Assembly: GCA_016872645.1 (NCBI GenBank)
Contig: VGZH01000006.1
Location: 1-64,000 of the forward strand
Length of the DNA stretch: 64,000 nucleotides
Reading direction: 5' to 3'
Source of the DNA: Planctomycetota bacterium
Lineage (GTDB): Bacteria; Planctomycetota; Planctomycetia; Planctomycetales; Planctomycetaceae
Program-made: the position numbers and the translations under genes
Shown here: in pieces, positions 1-7,648 of the stretch
How positions within the stretch are numbered: position 1 is the stretch's first letter
Layout: every line of letters begins with the position of its first letter
The notes under the pieces: model-generated
The model's database searches: none
What the model was told of the DNA's origin: nothing
Seen by the model: the letters and a program-made list of their open reading frames with translations, nothing else

Positions 1-222
1 CTCTTGATCCACGAAGGCTACCTCGACGGCCACCTGATGCCCGCCGGAGTCGCTCGCAAAAGCTGGGACCAAGACAAAGACGGCTACGCGACCCTGCCCC
101 AAGGCCCTGGCCTCGGCGTGACCGTTGACGAGTCGATGTTCGAAAAGGTCAACGCCGACCCGAAACGAGTCTTCAAATGGCCGAAGCCGACGCTGCCGGA
201 TGGGGCGGTGCGGGATTATTGA
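1..222 (+). CDS. Enolase-superfamily (mandelate racemase/galactonate dehydratase-like) enzyme, C-terminal end
   Basis: The gene enters from outside the window, and only its last 73 codons and a TGA stop are visible. The visible part has the end of the barrel strand carrying HEG, then a tail rich in Lys, Trp and Pro ending PDGAVRDY. This matches the C-terminus of planctomycete proteins of the mandelate racemase/muconate lactonizing family, which abstract a proton alpha to a carboxylate. Specificity cannot be judged from this piece. A nearly identical segment of exactly the same length recurs at 13579-13800 in a truncated copy, and that copy was used to recognise the family. This copy is presumably the functional gene, but its 5' part is unseen. 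Confidence 0.75.
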   Translation, partial: LLIHEGYLDGHLMPAGVARKSWDQDKDGYATLPQGPGLGVTVDESMFEKVNADPKRVFKWPKPTLPDGAVRDY

Positions 223-376
223 TCTAACGCACACGCTGCTTCTCAAAGAGAGGATTTCGTGGATCTTTGATTTTTGTTGCGGAGTTACTTGACGAATCCG
301 GCCGTCGAGTCGTAAACCCTTTCGGTGCATATTGGTCGCAGACGCGGTGCTGGATCGCCGCAATGGTTTCTCAGTT

Positions 377-847
377 ATGAATTGGTGCGATTGCAAGCCT
401 GGGGTGCTCCTGTTAACGGCGTACTACGCACTGTTGGCGGGCGTTGGTCCGGGCTTTCATGTTTGTTTTGACCCGCATCATCACTCGCACGCGATCGGAC
501 AATCCTCGGAAACTCCGAAGGAAACTGCACCGGCTGGACATTCGGGCTATCGGCACCGCCATCACCACGAGAAGCCGCGACCGCAGCGGACTCACGACTG
601 CTGTATGACGGTGAAACGTGATTCGGAGAATTCCGAGAGTCGCGTGCCGAGTGTTCGTCAAGCTGGTCAAGTCCACGATCATGATTGCCGGCTTTGCCAG
701 TGGTATGCTCAAGCGCAATCAGACAGTCATTCGCGTGCGACTGAGTTTTCCATCGCTTCGGTCATTTGTCGCAGCCAAATTGCCGCTTCGCTGTGCGTGA
801 AAGAAGTGGCTTGTCTGCATCTCTCGCGTGGTCCTCCCGCCGCTTGA
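377..847 (+). CDS. His/Cys-rich exported or membrane-anchored hypothetical protein
   Basis: The protein has 156 residues from the ATG at 377; a longer TTG start at 332 is possible. A hydrophobic segment at residues 8-30 looks like a signal peptide or anchor. The rest is dense in His and Cys: a DPHHHSH cluster, an HRHHH cluster, HDCC, and HDHDCRLCQW further on. Such clusters commonly bind transition metals. The HDHDC..C arrangement recalls small planctomycete proteins near metal-transport genes, but no named family is recognised. It lies alone between the enolase-family gene and the DUF1559 gene. The reading frame is plausible from composition and the signal-like N-terminus. Function is inferred only. 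Confidence 0.55.
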   Translation: MNWCDCKPGVLLLTAYYALLAGVGPGFHVCFDPHHHSHAIGQSSETPKETAPAGHSGYRHRHHHEKPRPQRTHDCCMTVKRDSENSESRVPSVRQAGQVHDHDCRLCQWYAQAQSDSHSRATEFSIASVICRSQIAASLCVKEVACLHLSRGPPAA

Positions 848-1217
848 GCGCCGCTGCGCTCCCATTCGTTGAGACTGTTCGTGTCGTTTGCGGATCGTGT
901 TGTTCTCGTGTCGAGAACATCTCGTGACAGCGAATAGCCGGCAGTTCGCTTGAACCGCGGAACGCAGGGGCATTGTCGTCGCTGCCGGACTGTGCCGGGC
1001 GACGTGCATCGGGGTCTTGGACACGGTGACTTCGTGCGACGCCCGGACGTGTCCGCTTCTCGGCGGCCGTTCATTCTTGGTGATTTCAGGGCGTTCTCCG
1101 TCGCGTGTTGCGGGGGTGGTGGCCAAGGTCCGACCAGTCCTTCACCGGTTCCCAGCGCGCCGGGGTTTTTCTCCATTGTCCTTCCTGCTTTTTTACCTTT
1201 TTCCCAAGGATTCCAGG
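848..1217 (+). other. Intergenic region without recognisable gene
   Basis: About 370 bases separate the His-rich protein from the DUF1559 start. Open frames here are antisense or unsupported upstream extensions of the DUF1559 frame. A pyrimidine-rich stretch and an AAGGATTCCAGG purine-rich sequence directly before the ATG at 1218 are consistent with a leader and ribosome binding site. No terminator-like hairpin was identified. Confidence 0.5.
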
Positions 1218-2276
1218 ATGTCTTCACGACGAGGTTTCACTTTGATCGAGTTGTTGGTGGTGATCGCGATCATCGCCATTTTGATCGCGCTGTTGTTGCC
1301 GGCGGTCCAGCAGGCGCGCGAGGCAGCTCGGCGGAGCCAGTGCAAGAACAATCTCAAGCAGTTGGGCTTGGCACTTCACAACTACGAAGCGTCGCTGGGG
1401 GTCTTTCCGCACAACTCCGGTTCGGCAGGGTTCTCGCCGCAAGCGAGGCTGTTGCCGTACACCGATCAGGCGGCGTTGCAGAAACTGATCAATTTCTCGC
1501 TGCCGGTGTTCACCGGCGGCGGCGGAAGTCAGGTTCCGAATCCGGCGTTGGTCGCCGTGTTTGAGAAAGTCGTCCCGCTGTTTCTGTGTCCCAGCGACAC
1601 GGGGCCGCAGCAATTTGCCGCAACGTTGGGGACTCCGGCGGTCGCGTATCGGTTCGGGGCGAACAACTACATGATGAGTACCGGCAGCGGGACCGCCACG
1701 AACTACGACGACCGGCATCCGACGGACGGCATGGCGGCGATCAATCAAGGCATTCGCATCGGCGACGTGAAAGATGGGACGTCGCAGACGGTGCTGATGA
1801 GCGAATCGATTCGTGGCGACGGTATCGATGTCACGCTGCCAGCCGGGACGACTCCGCTATATCCCTACACGAAGATTCTCAATGCGTCGTCGGGAAGCAG
1901 CCCAGGGACCGGTCCGGGCTTCACGGGCACGGGAGGAGGTTGGAGCGGCAGCCCGATCAGGAATCCCGATCTGACGTTGGTGATGGCCGCGCAGACCACC
2001 TGGCGCGGCGGACAAGCAGGGACGGGCCGAGGCATCTCGTGGCTGCGCGGACTGGCTCATAACGTCATGACCAACGGCTACAACACGCCTAACAGCCGCA
2101 TCCCCGATATTACCGCTCACGGCATTGGCTTCTTCGGCCCGCGCAGTCTCCACGCGGGTGGTGCTCACGTCCTGATGACTGACGGAGCCGTGCGGTTCCT
2201 CAACAACAGCACGAACGTTGCCGTGCATCGCGCGCTCCACAGCCGCAACGGGAGAGAGACCATCGGGGAATACTGA
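1218..2276 (+). CDS. DUF1559 domain protein with type IV pilin-like N-terminus
   Basis: The protein has 352 residues. The N-terminus has the prepilin signature [18 protein letters not shown] followed by a long hydrophobic helix, and then the [12 protein letters not shown] segment characteristic of DUF1559 proteins. Near the C-terminus is the H-X9-DG motif ([12 protein letters not shown]), diagnostic of the family. These proteins are massively expanded in planctomycetes and are thought to be processed by a prepilin peptidase and exported as pseudopilins. The exact role is unknown. I chose the ATG at 1218 because it places the prepilin leader at the N-terminus. A small lipoprotein gene follows 111 bases later, a pairing common in planctomycetes. 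Confidence 0.93.
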   Translation: MSSRRGFTLIELLVVIAIIAILIALLLPAVQQAREAARRSQCKNNLKQLGLALHNYEASLGVFPHNSGSAGFSPQARLLPYTDQAALQKLINFSLPVFTGGGGSQVPNPALVAVFEKVVPLFLCPSDTGPQQFAATLGTPAVAYRFGANNYMMSTGSGTATNYDDRHPTDGMAAINQGIRIGDVKDGTSQTVLMSESIRGDGIDVTLPAGTTPLYPYTKILNASSGSSPGTGPGFTGTGGGWSGSPIRNPDLTLVMAAQTTWRGGQAGTGRGISWLRGLAHNVMTNGYNTPNSRIPDITAHGIGFFGPRSLHAGGAHVLMTDGAVRFLNNSTNVAVHRALHSRNGRETIGEY

Positions 2277-2341
2277 GTTGCGACCTGTCGGCGGGCCGGG
2301 TGGCGTTACCCCCGGACGAACTCGATTAACCAAAATCGTCT

Positions 2342-2365
2342 GAGGGCTAACGCCCTGAGGTTCAC
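2342..2365. repeat. Short palindromic intergenic repeat (GGGC-TAAC-GCCC type)
   Basis: The sequence contains GGGCTAACGCCC, a perfect 4-base stem on a TAAC loop, flanked by CTGA and TGAGG. It lies just before the ribosome binding region of the lipoprotein gene. It resembles the GGCTAACxCCGTGCC core of the larger inverted repeat at 6101-6166, so both may belong to one dispersed family. Confidence 0.4.
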
Positions 2366-2387
2366 CAATCGTTCTGGAGAGTTTGCT

Positions 2388-2789
2388 ATGAATCGTCTGT
2401 GTGTGTTGTTGAGTGTGTTGTTGATCGCCGTTGTTGCGGGTTGTGCTGCCGAAGGGGTCGGCAATCCGCGCGACGTGGCGGGCGGAACGGCGGGGACGTT
2501 GACGATCGGCGGAGTGGCGCGGCCGGACGTGCAAGTCAATGTCTTTGCCGATGCGACGCCGCCGAAACGCATCTGTTACGGAGTGACCGATGCACAAGGC
2601 GCGTTCACGTTCATCGCCGACGATGGCAAGAAATCGCTCAGGCTGGTCGCCGGCAAGTACCGCATCGCGCTCGAGTCGGTTGCCGCCGACCCGATCCCGA
2701 TTCCGCCGACTGTCAGCGATCCCGCGAAAACCACGCTGGTCAAAGACTGGACCGGCAGCGAATCAAAACTTGAGTTGGTTGTGCCGTGA
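2388..2789 (+). CDS. Small lipoprotein with carboxypeptidase-regulatory-like (Ig/transthyretin-like) domain
   Basis: The protein has 133 residues. A signal peptide ends in a lipobox (VAGC, Cys at about residue 19), so it is predicted to be lipid-anchored. The mature part begins with a short linker and then a beta-rich segment. That segment has the pattern GTLTIGGVARPDVQVNVFAD..., a TDAQGAFTF turn and a GKYRIAL strand. This is the layout of carboxypeptidase-regulatory-like or transthyretin-like domains, which planctomycetes often encode immediately downstream of DUF1559 genes. It probably sits on the cell surface or in the periplasm. Substrate and partner are unknown, but association with the DUF1559 protein is a reasonable inference from pairing. 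Confidence 0.8.
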   Translation: MNRLCVLLSVLLIAVVAGCAAEGVGNPRDVAGGTAGTLTIGGVARPDVQVNVFADATPPKRICYGVTDAQGAFTFIADDGKKSLRLVAGKYRIALESVAADPIPIPPTVSDPAKTTLVKDWTGSESKLELVVP

Positions 2790-2878
2790 ATCATCGAGTG
2801 GCGCACGCGGCGTGTGTCAGCTACAGCAATCCTCGCACGCGGGCCGCGTGCGATACAAATCGAACAAGGAACTTAATC

Positions 2879-4252
2879 ATGCGACATCATTCATTTCTCA
2901 TCATCGTGGCCGTGGCGCTCGGTGGATTCGGTTCCACGACGTTCGGCAACGACATTTGGCCGGGTTTTCGCGGAGCGGGGGACGGTCATTCATCAGCCAA
3001 GGACTTGCCCGTGACGTGGGAGCTGCGCGGCCGTTCGCGCGGGTCGTGGACCATTCGGCTACCGGGCTACGGGCAATCCAGCCCCGTGGTCTGGAAGGAC
3101 CGAGTCTTCGTCACGTCGGTCAGCGGCGAGCACAAGGAGCGCCTGCATTTGTTGGCATTCAAGCTGTCGGACGGCGAGATGCTGTGGCAGCGCGATCTCG
3201 ACGGGACGCAGAAGGTCAAAGACAGCGACGCCGTTAGTCGCGGCGCGCCGACTCCGGTGGCCGACGCCGACCGCGTGTACGCGATGTTCGAGAGCGGCGA
3301 CTTGTTCGCGTTCACGCACGCCGGCGAACCGGTCTGGAGCCGCTCGATCGTCCAGGAATTCGGCGAGTTCAAAGGCCCGCACGGTTACTCCAGTTCTCCC
3401 GTGCTGGCCGACGATCGCCTGATCCTGCAAGTCAGTCATGGCGGCCCGTCGTTTCTGCTAGCCGTTGATCGCGCGACCGGCAAAGACATTTGGAAAACCG
3501 CGCACCCGTCGCAGACCGGCTGGTCCACTCCGGCCGTGTTTCGTCACGACGGCATCACTGGCGTGATTGCCAGCACGGCAGGCAGCGTCCGTGCGTTCGA
3601 CGTTGTCAGTGGCAAAGAACTGTGGTTCGTGACCGGGATCAACGGGAACAGCACCGCGTCTCCCACGATCGTCGGCGATCTCGTGCTGATCGGATCGAGC
3701 GGCGAACGGGGCGGAGGTGGTGGAGACAGTTCGCGCGGCGGCCGGCCGATGGGCGAAGCGGGGGGCGCGACGAAGAGCGAGGCTCCCCGCGGCGACGGGG
3801 GACGGCCCGGATTCACGCGTCCGGACCCGAAAACGCTGTTCAGCGCTGCGATCCGGCTCGGAGGCCGCGGCGATGTGTCGTCCTCTCACCTCGTCTGGAA
3901 GAACAACCAGGTCACGGCGGGTTACGCCTCGCCCGTGGTTCACGGCGACTTAGCCTACTTTGTCAACCGCACGGGCGTCGCGCAAGGTGTCGATGTGCGA
4001 ACCGGCGAAATCAAATTCCAACAACGACTCCCCGGCCAACAATGGGCCTCTCCCGTCGCGAACGGCGAGCATGTGTTCTTTTTCGGCAAAGAGGGGACCG
4101 TGCTGGCCGTGAAGTCCGGCCCTGTGTGGGAGGAGGTCGGCGAGAGCAGCGTCTCAACCACCGACATCGTGTACGGCGTCGCCGCCATCGAAGGAGCCTG
4201 GCTGATCCGCACCGGTCGCGGCCTCATCAAACTGAGCAACCCCAATCTGTAG
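2879..4252 (+). CDS. Exported PQQ-like beta-propeller protein
   Basis: The protein has 457 residues. A signal peptide (about residues 1-24) is followed by the planctomycete-typical WPGFRGAGDGHS start of exported PQQ-like propellers. Blades are visible as repeated patterns ending in ATGKDIW, SGKELWF and LWQRDLDG, which place it in the BamB/PQQ-repeat class. Such proteins act as scaffolds or as quinoprotein-like enzymes; no catalytic function can be assigned. A Gly/Arg-rich low-complexity insert (about residues 275-320, nt 3700-3840) interrupts one blade. The start at 2879 gives the signal peptide at the N-terminus and is preceded by AAGGAAC. Its TAG stop is the first three bases of a REP-like element (4250-4280). 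Confidence 0.85.
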   Translation: MRHHSFLIIVAVALGGFGSTTFGNDIWPGFRGAGDGHSSAKDLPVTWELRGRSRGSWTIRLPGYGQSSPVVWKDRVFVTSVSGEHKERLHLLAFKLSDGEMLWQRDLDGTQKVKDSDAVSRGAPTPVADADRVYAMFESGDLFAFTHAGEPVWSRSIVQEFGEFKGPHGYSSSPVLADDRLILQVSHGGPSFLLAVDRATGKDIWKTAHPSQTGWSTPAVFRHDGITGVIASTAGSVRAFDVVSGKELWFVTGINGNSTASPTIVGDLVLIGSSGERGGGGGDSSRGGRPMGEAGGATKSEAPRGDGGRPGFTRPDPKTLFSAAIRLGGRGDVSSSHLVWKNNQVTAGYASPVVHGDLAYFVNRTGVAQGVDVRTGEIKFQQRLPGQQWASPVANGEHVFFFGKEGTVLAVKSGPVWEEVGESSVSTTDIVYGVAAIEGAWLIRTGRGLIKLSNPNL

Positions 4253-4280
4253 GTTGGTTGGGACTGCATCCCGACCGTCT
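4250..4280. repeat. REP-like palindromic element (copy a), half unit
   Basis: The element starts GTAGGTTGG and contains GGGA-ctgc-ATCCCGACC, a short hairpin. The TAG of the GTAGG motif is the stop codon of the propeller gene. The arm matches those at 11736, 20049 and 42575. No inverted partner was found immediately downstream. The remaining 180 bases to the next gene hold nothing recognisable. Confidence 0.6.
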
Positions 4281-4461
4281 CATCAGCCGGAGGTCGCAAG
4301 AAGTGGTTTCAAAACCCGTTCGTGAGCCGTTGCCGCCAGCCTCGGTCCTGCGAACACAGCGTTCTTTCATATCGGCCCGACGCGAGCGCGTTGGGCTCCC
4401 ACAAATGTCGTCCAAAAACTGCACGCGAGCTGCGTGCCACCCACACACAGGAGTCTGATTC

Positions 4462-6006
4462 ATGTTCTCGAAAACCTTTGTGCGTTTTCTTCTGAGCGCG
4501 CTCGTGAGCGCGATGTCGATGCCGGTGATCCGCGCCGCAGATGCTCCGGCCGAGTGGATTGTCACGCGGCTGTTCATTCAAGACCTCGATTCGCAATCGG
4601 TGCGCTGGAGCGACGTGCGGCGCGCGGCCAACGGAAAATTCTCGATCGCGATGCCGTCGCCAATCGGCGGCTGGCAGTCGCTGGATGGCACGAAACAAAA
4701 GCTCGTGCAGATGCAGGAGACGAATCAGTGGGTCGTCGTCGGCGTCCGCGATCTCGAAGCGGGCAAGTATCAGAGCGGTTGGCAGTTGATGTCATCGGGC
4801 GTGTCGGGGAGCGATCACGGCGACCATTCCCATTGGGATTACGGCCCAGGGCCGCGCGTCGTTGACAAGCGGCTGGACGACAAGCAAGGGAACCCGGCTC
4901 ACGTCTGTACCTACGACAGAGCGTTCTACATCGCCAACGATCAGATCAACGGCTACACAAAGATTGATCCGGCTCGATACAACGCCGCGACGACTCCGCA
5001 GCAGGTGGCCGAGATCCCGCGATTCATTCCCGGCGGCGGCAACCACATCACGCTAGCCGTCGCCAATTATTCGGTTGGCTACGGTGGTTGGATCGACGGC
5101 GAGGGGGACCACAAAGGCCGCGTCGATGTGACACGCATTGGGCCGAACAAGGCGGAGATCGCGTACTCGTTCCACTTGCCCAGCGGCGGCATCCACGGCG
5201 CGACGGTGCTGGAGAACCGCGTCTTCTTCGCGGCGTCCGACGGCGTGTATCACGTCCCGGTCGATGCGACGACGTCGCTGACCGCCGACAAGGTGCAGCC
5301 GGTTCACATCTCACTGGGCCAGGACGAGGAAACGGGCAAGCCATTCCGCACCGGAGCCTTCACGACGATGAGCAAGCATGTCGTCTTCACGGTCGGCAAA
5401 GGGAACGCAGCCGCGATCTGCCTGCTGAACGCAGCGGATCCGAAGGTGCCGCTCATCAAGCTGCCGCTAAACGTCGCAGCCGCGCAATCCGCCTCGACGC
5501 CAATCGTCGTCAAGACGCACGGCGGTCAACGGCTGGCGCTGGTGTTCCACGAGAATCGCGGAGCACGCGAAGGTCGTCCCGACGGAGCTGTCGCCGAAGC
5601 CGGATCAACCGGCCCGCGCGGCGGACGTCCGAAGTCGTCCGAGTCCACCGTGAATACCGCCGCAGGTCCAAGCACGACCGTCGTCGCCAAGACCGAGCCG
5701 ACGGAAACCACAAAGCCCGCCGCCGAATCGTTGGCGATCATTAACCTCGATCCGAACGGCGACAAGAATCTCGCCGATGCTAAGATCGTCAAGTCGTTGC
5801 CGGTCGGAGCGAGCAAGATCTCCGGCCACTTCGGGCATCACGGTCTCGACTTTGACGGAGACCGCCGCTTCGCGTTCCTCACCAATCCTGGCGACGGCAC
5901 GGTCAGCATCCTCGATCTGGAGAAACTCGAAATCATTAACTCGTTCAAAATCGGTGGCACCCCCTCGCACATCGTCGCCGTAGGCGGCGAACAAAGCGAC
6001 CATTGA
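4462..6006 (+). CDS. Exported beta-propeller protein resembling the zinc metallochaperone AztD
   Basis: The protein has 514 residues with a signal peptide ending near AADAPAEW (residues 1-26). It carries a GSDHGDHSHWD motif followed by a NPAHV segment, a GGNHITLAV segment and an IHGATVLENRVFF segment. The order and spacing (SDHGDH, then PAHV, then a His before a propeller strand, then HGA) recall AztD, the periplasmic seven-bladed zinc chaperone that hands zinc to ABC-transporter binding proteins. The C-terminal blade (DGTVSILDLEKLEI) is YncE-like. A Pro/Thr/Ser/Glu-rich insert covers about residues 365-420. The assignment rests on remembered motif layout, not an alignment. No aztABC transporter genes lie nearby. 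Other His-rich exported proteins occur at 377 and 11267. Confidence 0.6.
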   Translation: MFSKTFVRFLLSALVSAMSMPVIRAADAPAEWIVTRLFIQDLDSQSVRWSDVRRAANGKFSIAMPSPIGGWQSLDGTKQKLVQMQETNQWVVVGVRDLEAGKYQSGWQLMSSGVSGSDHGDHSHWDYGPGPRVVDKRLDDKQGNPAHVCTYDRAFYIANDQINGYTKIDPARYNAATTPQQVAEIPRFIPGGGNHITLAVANYSVGYGGWIDGEGDHKGRVDVTRIGPNKAEIAYSFHLPSGGIHGATVLENRVFFAASDGVYHVPVDATTSLTADKVQPVHISLGQDEETGKPFRTGAFTTMSKHVVFTVGKGNAAAICLLNAADPKVPLIKLPLNVAAAQSASTPIVVKTHGGQRLALVFHENRGAREGRPDGAVAEAGSTGPRGGRPKSSESTVNTAAGPSTTVVAKTEPTETTKPAAESLAIINLDPNGDKNLADAKIVKSLPVGASKISGHFGHHGLDFDGDRRFAFLTNPGDGTVSILDLEKLEIINSFKIGGTPSHIVAVGGEQSDH

Positions 6007-6100
6007 GTAGAATCGGATGAACTCGAACACGTCGATCTGCTCTCGGGCGATGAGGCCGACATCGGCGAGTGCGGTGTCACAGCCTGATTCCCGGGTGGTG

Positions 6101-6166
6101 ATGTGAGCGGCAGGGCGCTAGATGCCGGTGGTGTTCGACCGGCGGCTAACACCGTGCCGCTGACAT
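6101..6166. repeat. Imperfect inverted repeat with ATGT...ACAT ends
   Basis: The arms at 6101-6128 and 6139-6166 are imperfect reverse complements. The right arm contains CGGCGGCTAACACCGTGCCG, which on the other strand closely matches the left arm GAGCGGCAGGGCGCTAG. The loop is about 10 bases. It lies in the 250-base gap before the DUF58 gene. It has the size of a BIME-type unit or a bidirectional hairpin. No T-tract follows, so a terminator role is not supported. Confidence 0.5.
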
Positions 6167-6259
6167 ACCCAAATTCATCGCAGTGACACAGTACGAGTTC
6201 ACCGACTTTTCGGACTGCAACTCACGACCAAGGCAGTTTGCCTCTTACTGAATGACTCA

Positions 6260-7603
6260 ATGATGACGATCAGCCGAATCGCCCACACACTAACTCATGC
6301 GTTGTTCGAACTGGGCCACTATGATTTTTGTCCGTCGGCGAACAAGTGGGTGTATTGGATGAAGCATCCGGCGGCGGCGATTGTGTTCGCGGCTGTGGTT
6401 GCATGTGCGGCGGGGATCTTTATCAATCCGGTGGCGTTTGTGCCGGGTGGGGCGTTGGTGGCGACGTTGGTGCTGGGCTACTTCTGGCCGCGACTGGCGA
6501 TGCTCCGCGTGTCGGGCAGTTTATCGTTTAGTCGCAGTCGAGCGGACGAGAACGAAGCGGTAACCGTGCGTCTAAAGGTCGTGAATCGCTGGCCATTTCC
6601 GGTGTGGGGCTTGATGCTCGAAGGTGGCTTTCGATCAACCCACGCCGACGCGCCCGATGTTGCGTTGGCGCTGGCTCGTGTGGGAGCCTGGTCCACTTCC
6701 GATTTCAGTTGGGAGTTCGTCGCGGATTGTCGCGGCGAGTATCCACGTCACGCGCCGAAACTTGTCACGGGATTTCCGTTTGGTTTGAAAAAGGCGGGAC
6801 GCGATGTTGAGGTCGCGTCGAAACTGCTGGTGCGTCCGAAGACTTTTGAGATCGAAGAGTTGCTCGACGCGGCGGAGACTCGGCCCAATGACGACAACTG
6901 GTCGGATCATCGTGTGGGCGACTGCGGCGATATGTTGGGGACGCGACCGTTTCGGCCGGGCGATTCGCTGCGGCGAGTGCATTGGGCGCAGACGGCCCGG
7001 TATGACCGGTTGATTGTGTGCGAGCGGCAAGCGTCATCGTCTTCTTCGCTGGAAGTTGATCTCGATGCCGATCCGGCTGCGCATTGCGGCCACGGTCGTG
7101 ACAGCTCATGGGAGTGGTCGATCCGCATCGCGGCCAGCTTATGCCGAGCCTATCACCGACAGAATGCGCGAGTTGTCTGTCATGTCGGTCGCGAAGAGAT
7201 CGTCGTGTCGCAGGGAGCCGCCGGTTTCGAGCGGTTTCTGGATTATCTCGCTCGCTTACCGAAACACGGCGCGGCGACATCGGCGGAACGAATTCGCAGT
7301 GGTAAGGCTCGACGCCACAGCGATGGTTTGCGGATCGCGGTCACGACGGACCTGGGCTTGGCTCGGCACGAGTCAGCATGGACCTCGCGGTTGGATCGCC
7401 GAGCGGTCGTGTTGAGAGCGGCAGCGTTTGGAGCGACGACGAATCCGAACAATCCAAACGTCGCGTGTGAAGATGGCACGCTGGGGTGCGAGTGTCCGCC
7501 GGAGCGAACGCAGTCCTTGGCCGGACACATCGTCATTGACGATGTCGGCAACTTGTCCAAGCAATTTGGAACACGCTGGCGGCGCGTCTGCCATGCGGTG
7601 TGA
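6260..7603 (+). CDS. DUF58 domain protein
   Basis: The protein has 447 residues. Two hydrophobic segments (about residues 36-75) are followed by a beta-rich part and then the DUF58 signature RPFRPGDSLRRVHWAQTAR near residues 230-248. DUF58 proteins are typically encoded with a MoxR AAA+ ATPase and a transglutaminase-like membrane protein, exactly as here (genes at 7649 and 10237). They are thought to form a membrane chaperone or envelope-maturation module. The usual order places moxR first, but here it comes last. ATG codons at 6260 and 6263 are both possible. The gene is 45 bases upstream of the next one, so an operon is likely. Confidence 0.9.
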   Translation: MMTISRIAHTLTHALFELGHYDFCPSANKWVYWMKHPAAAIVFAAVVACAAGIFINPVAFVPGGALVATLVLGYFWPRLAMLRVSGSLSFSRSRADENEAVTVRLKVVNRWPFPVWGLMLEGGFRSTHADAPDVALALARVGAWSTSDFSWEFVADCRGEYPRHAPKLVTGFPFGLKKAGRDVEVASKLLVRPKTFEIEELLDAAETRPNDDNWSDHRVGDCGDMLGTRPFRPGDSLRRVHWAQTARYDRLIVCERQASSSSSLEVDLDADPAAHCGHGRDSSWEWSIRIAASLCRAYHRQNARVVCHVGREEIVVSQGAAGFERFLDYLARLPKHGAATSAERIRSGKARRHSDGLRIAVTTDLGLARHESAWTSRLDRRAVVLRAAAFGATTNPNNPNVACEDGTLGCECPPERTQSLAGHIVIDDVGNLSKQFGTRWRRVCHAV

Positions 7604-7648
7604 ATTTTGAAAATCCAAAGGTGGTGCTGACACCCCGCATTCTTAACC

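Noticed and set aside
1017-1217. Upstream extension of the DUF1559 protein from a TTG at 1017
   Set aside because: The prepilin leader must be at the N-terminus, which fits only the ATG at 1218.
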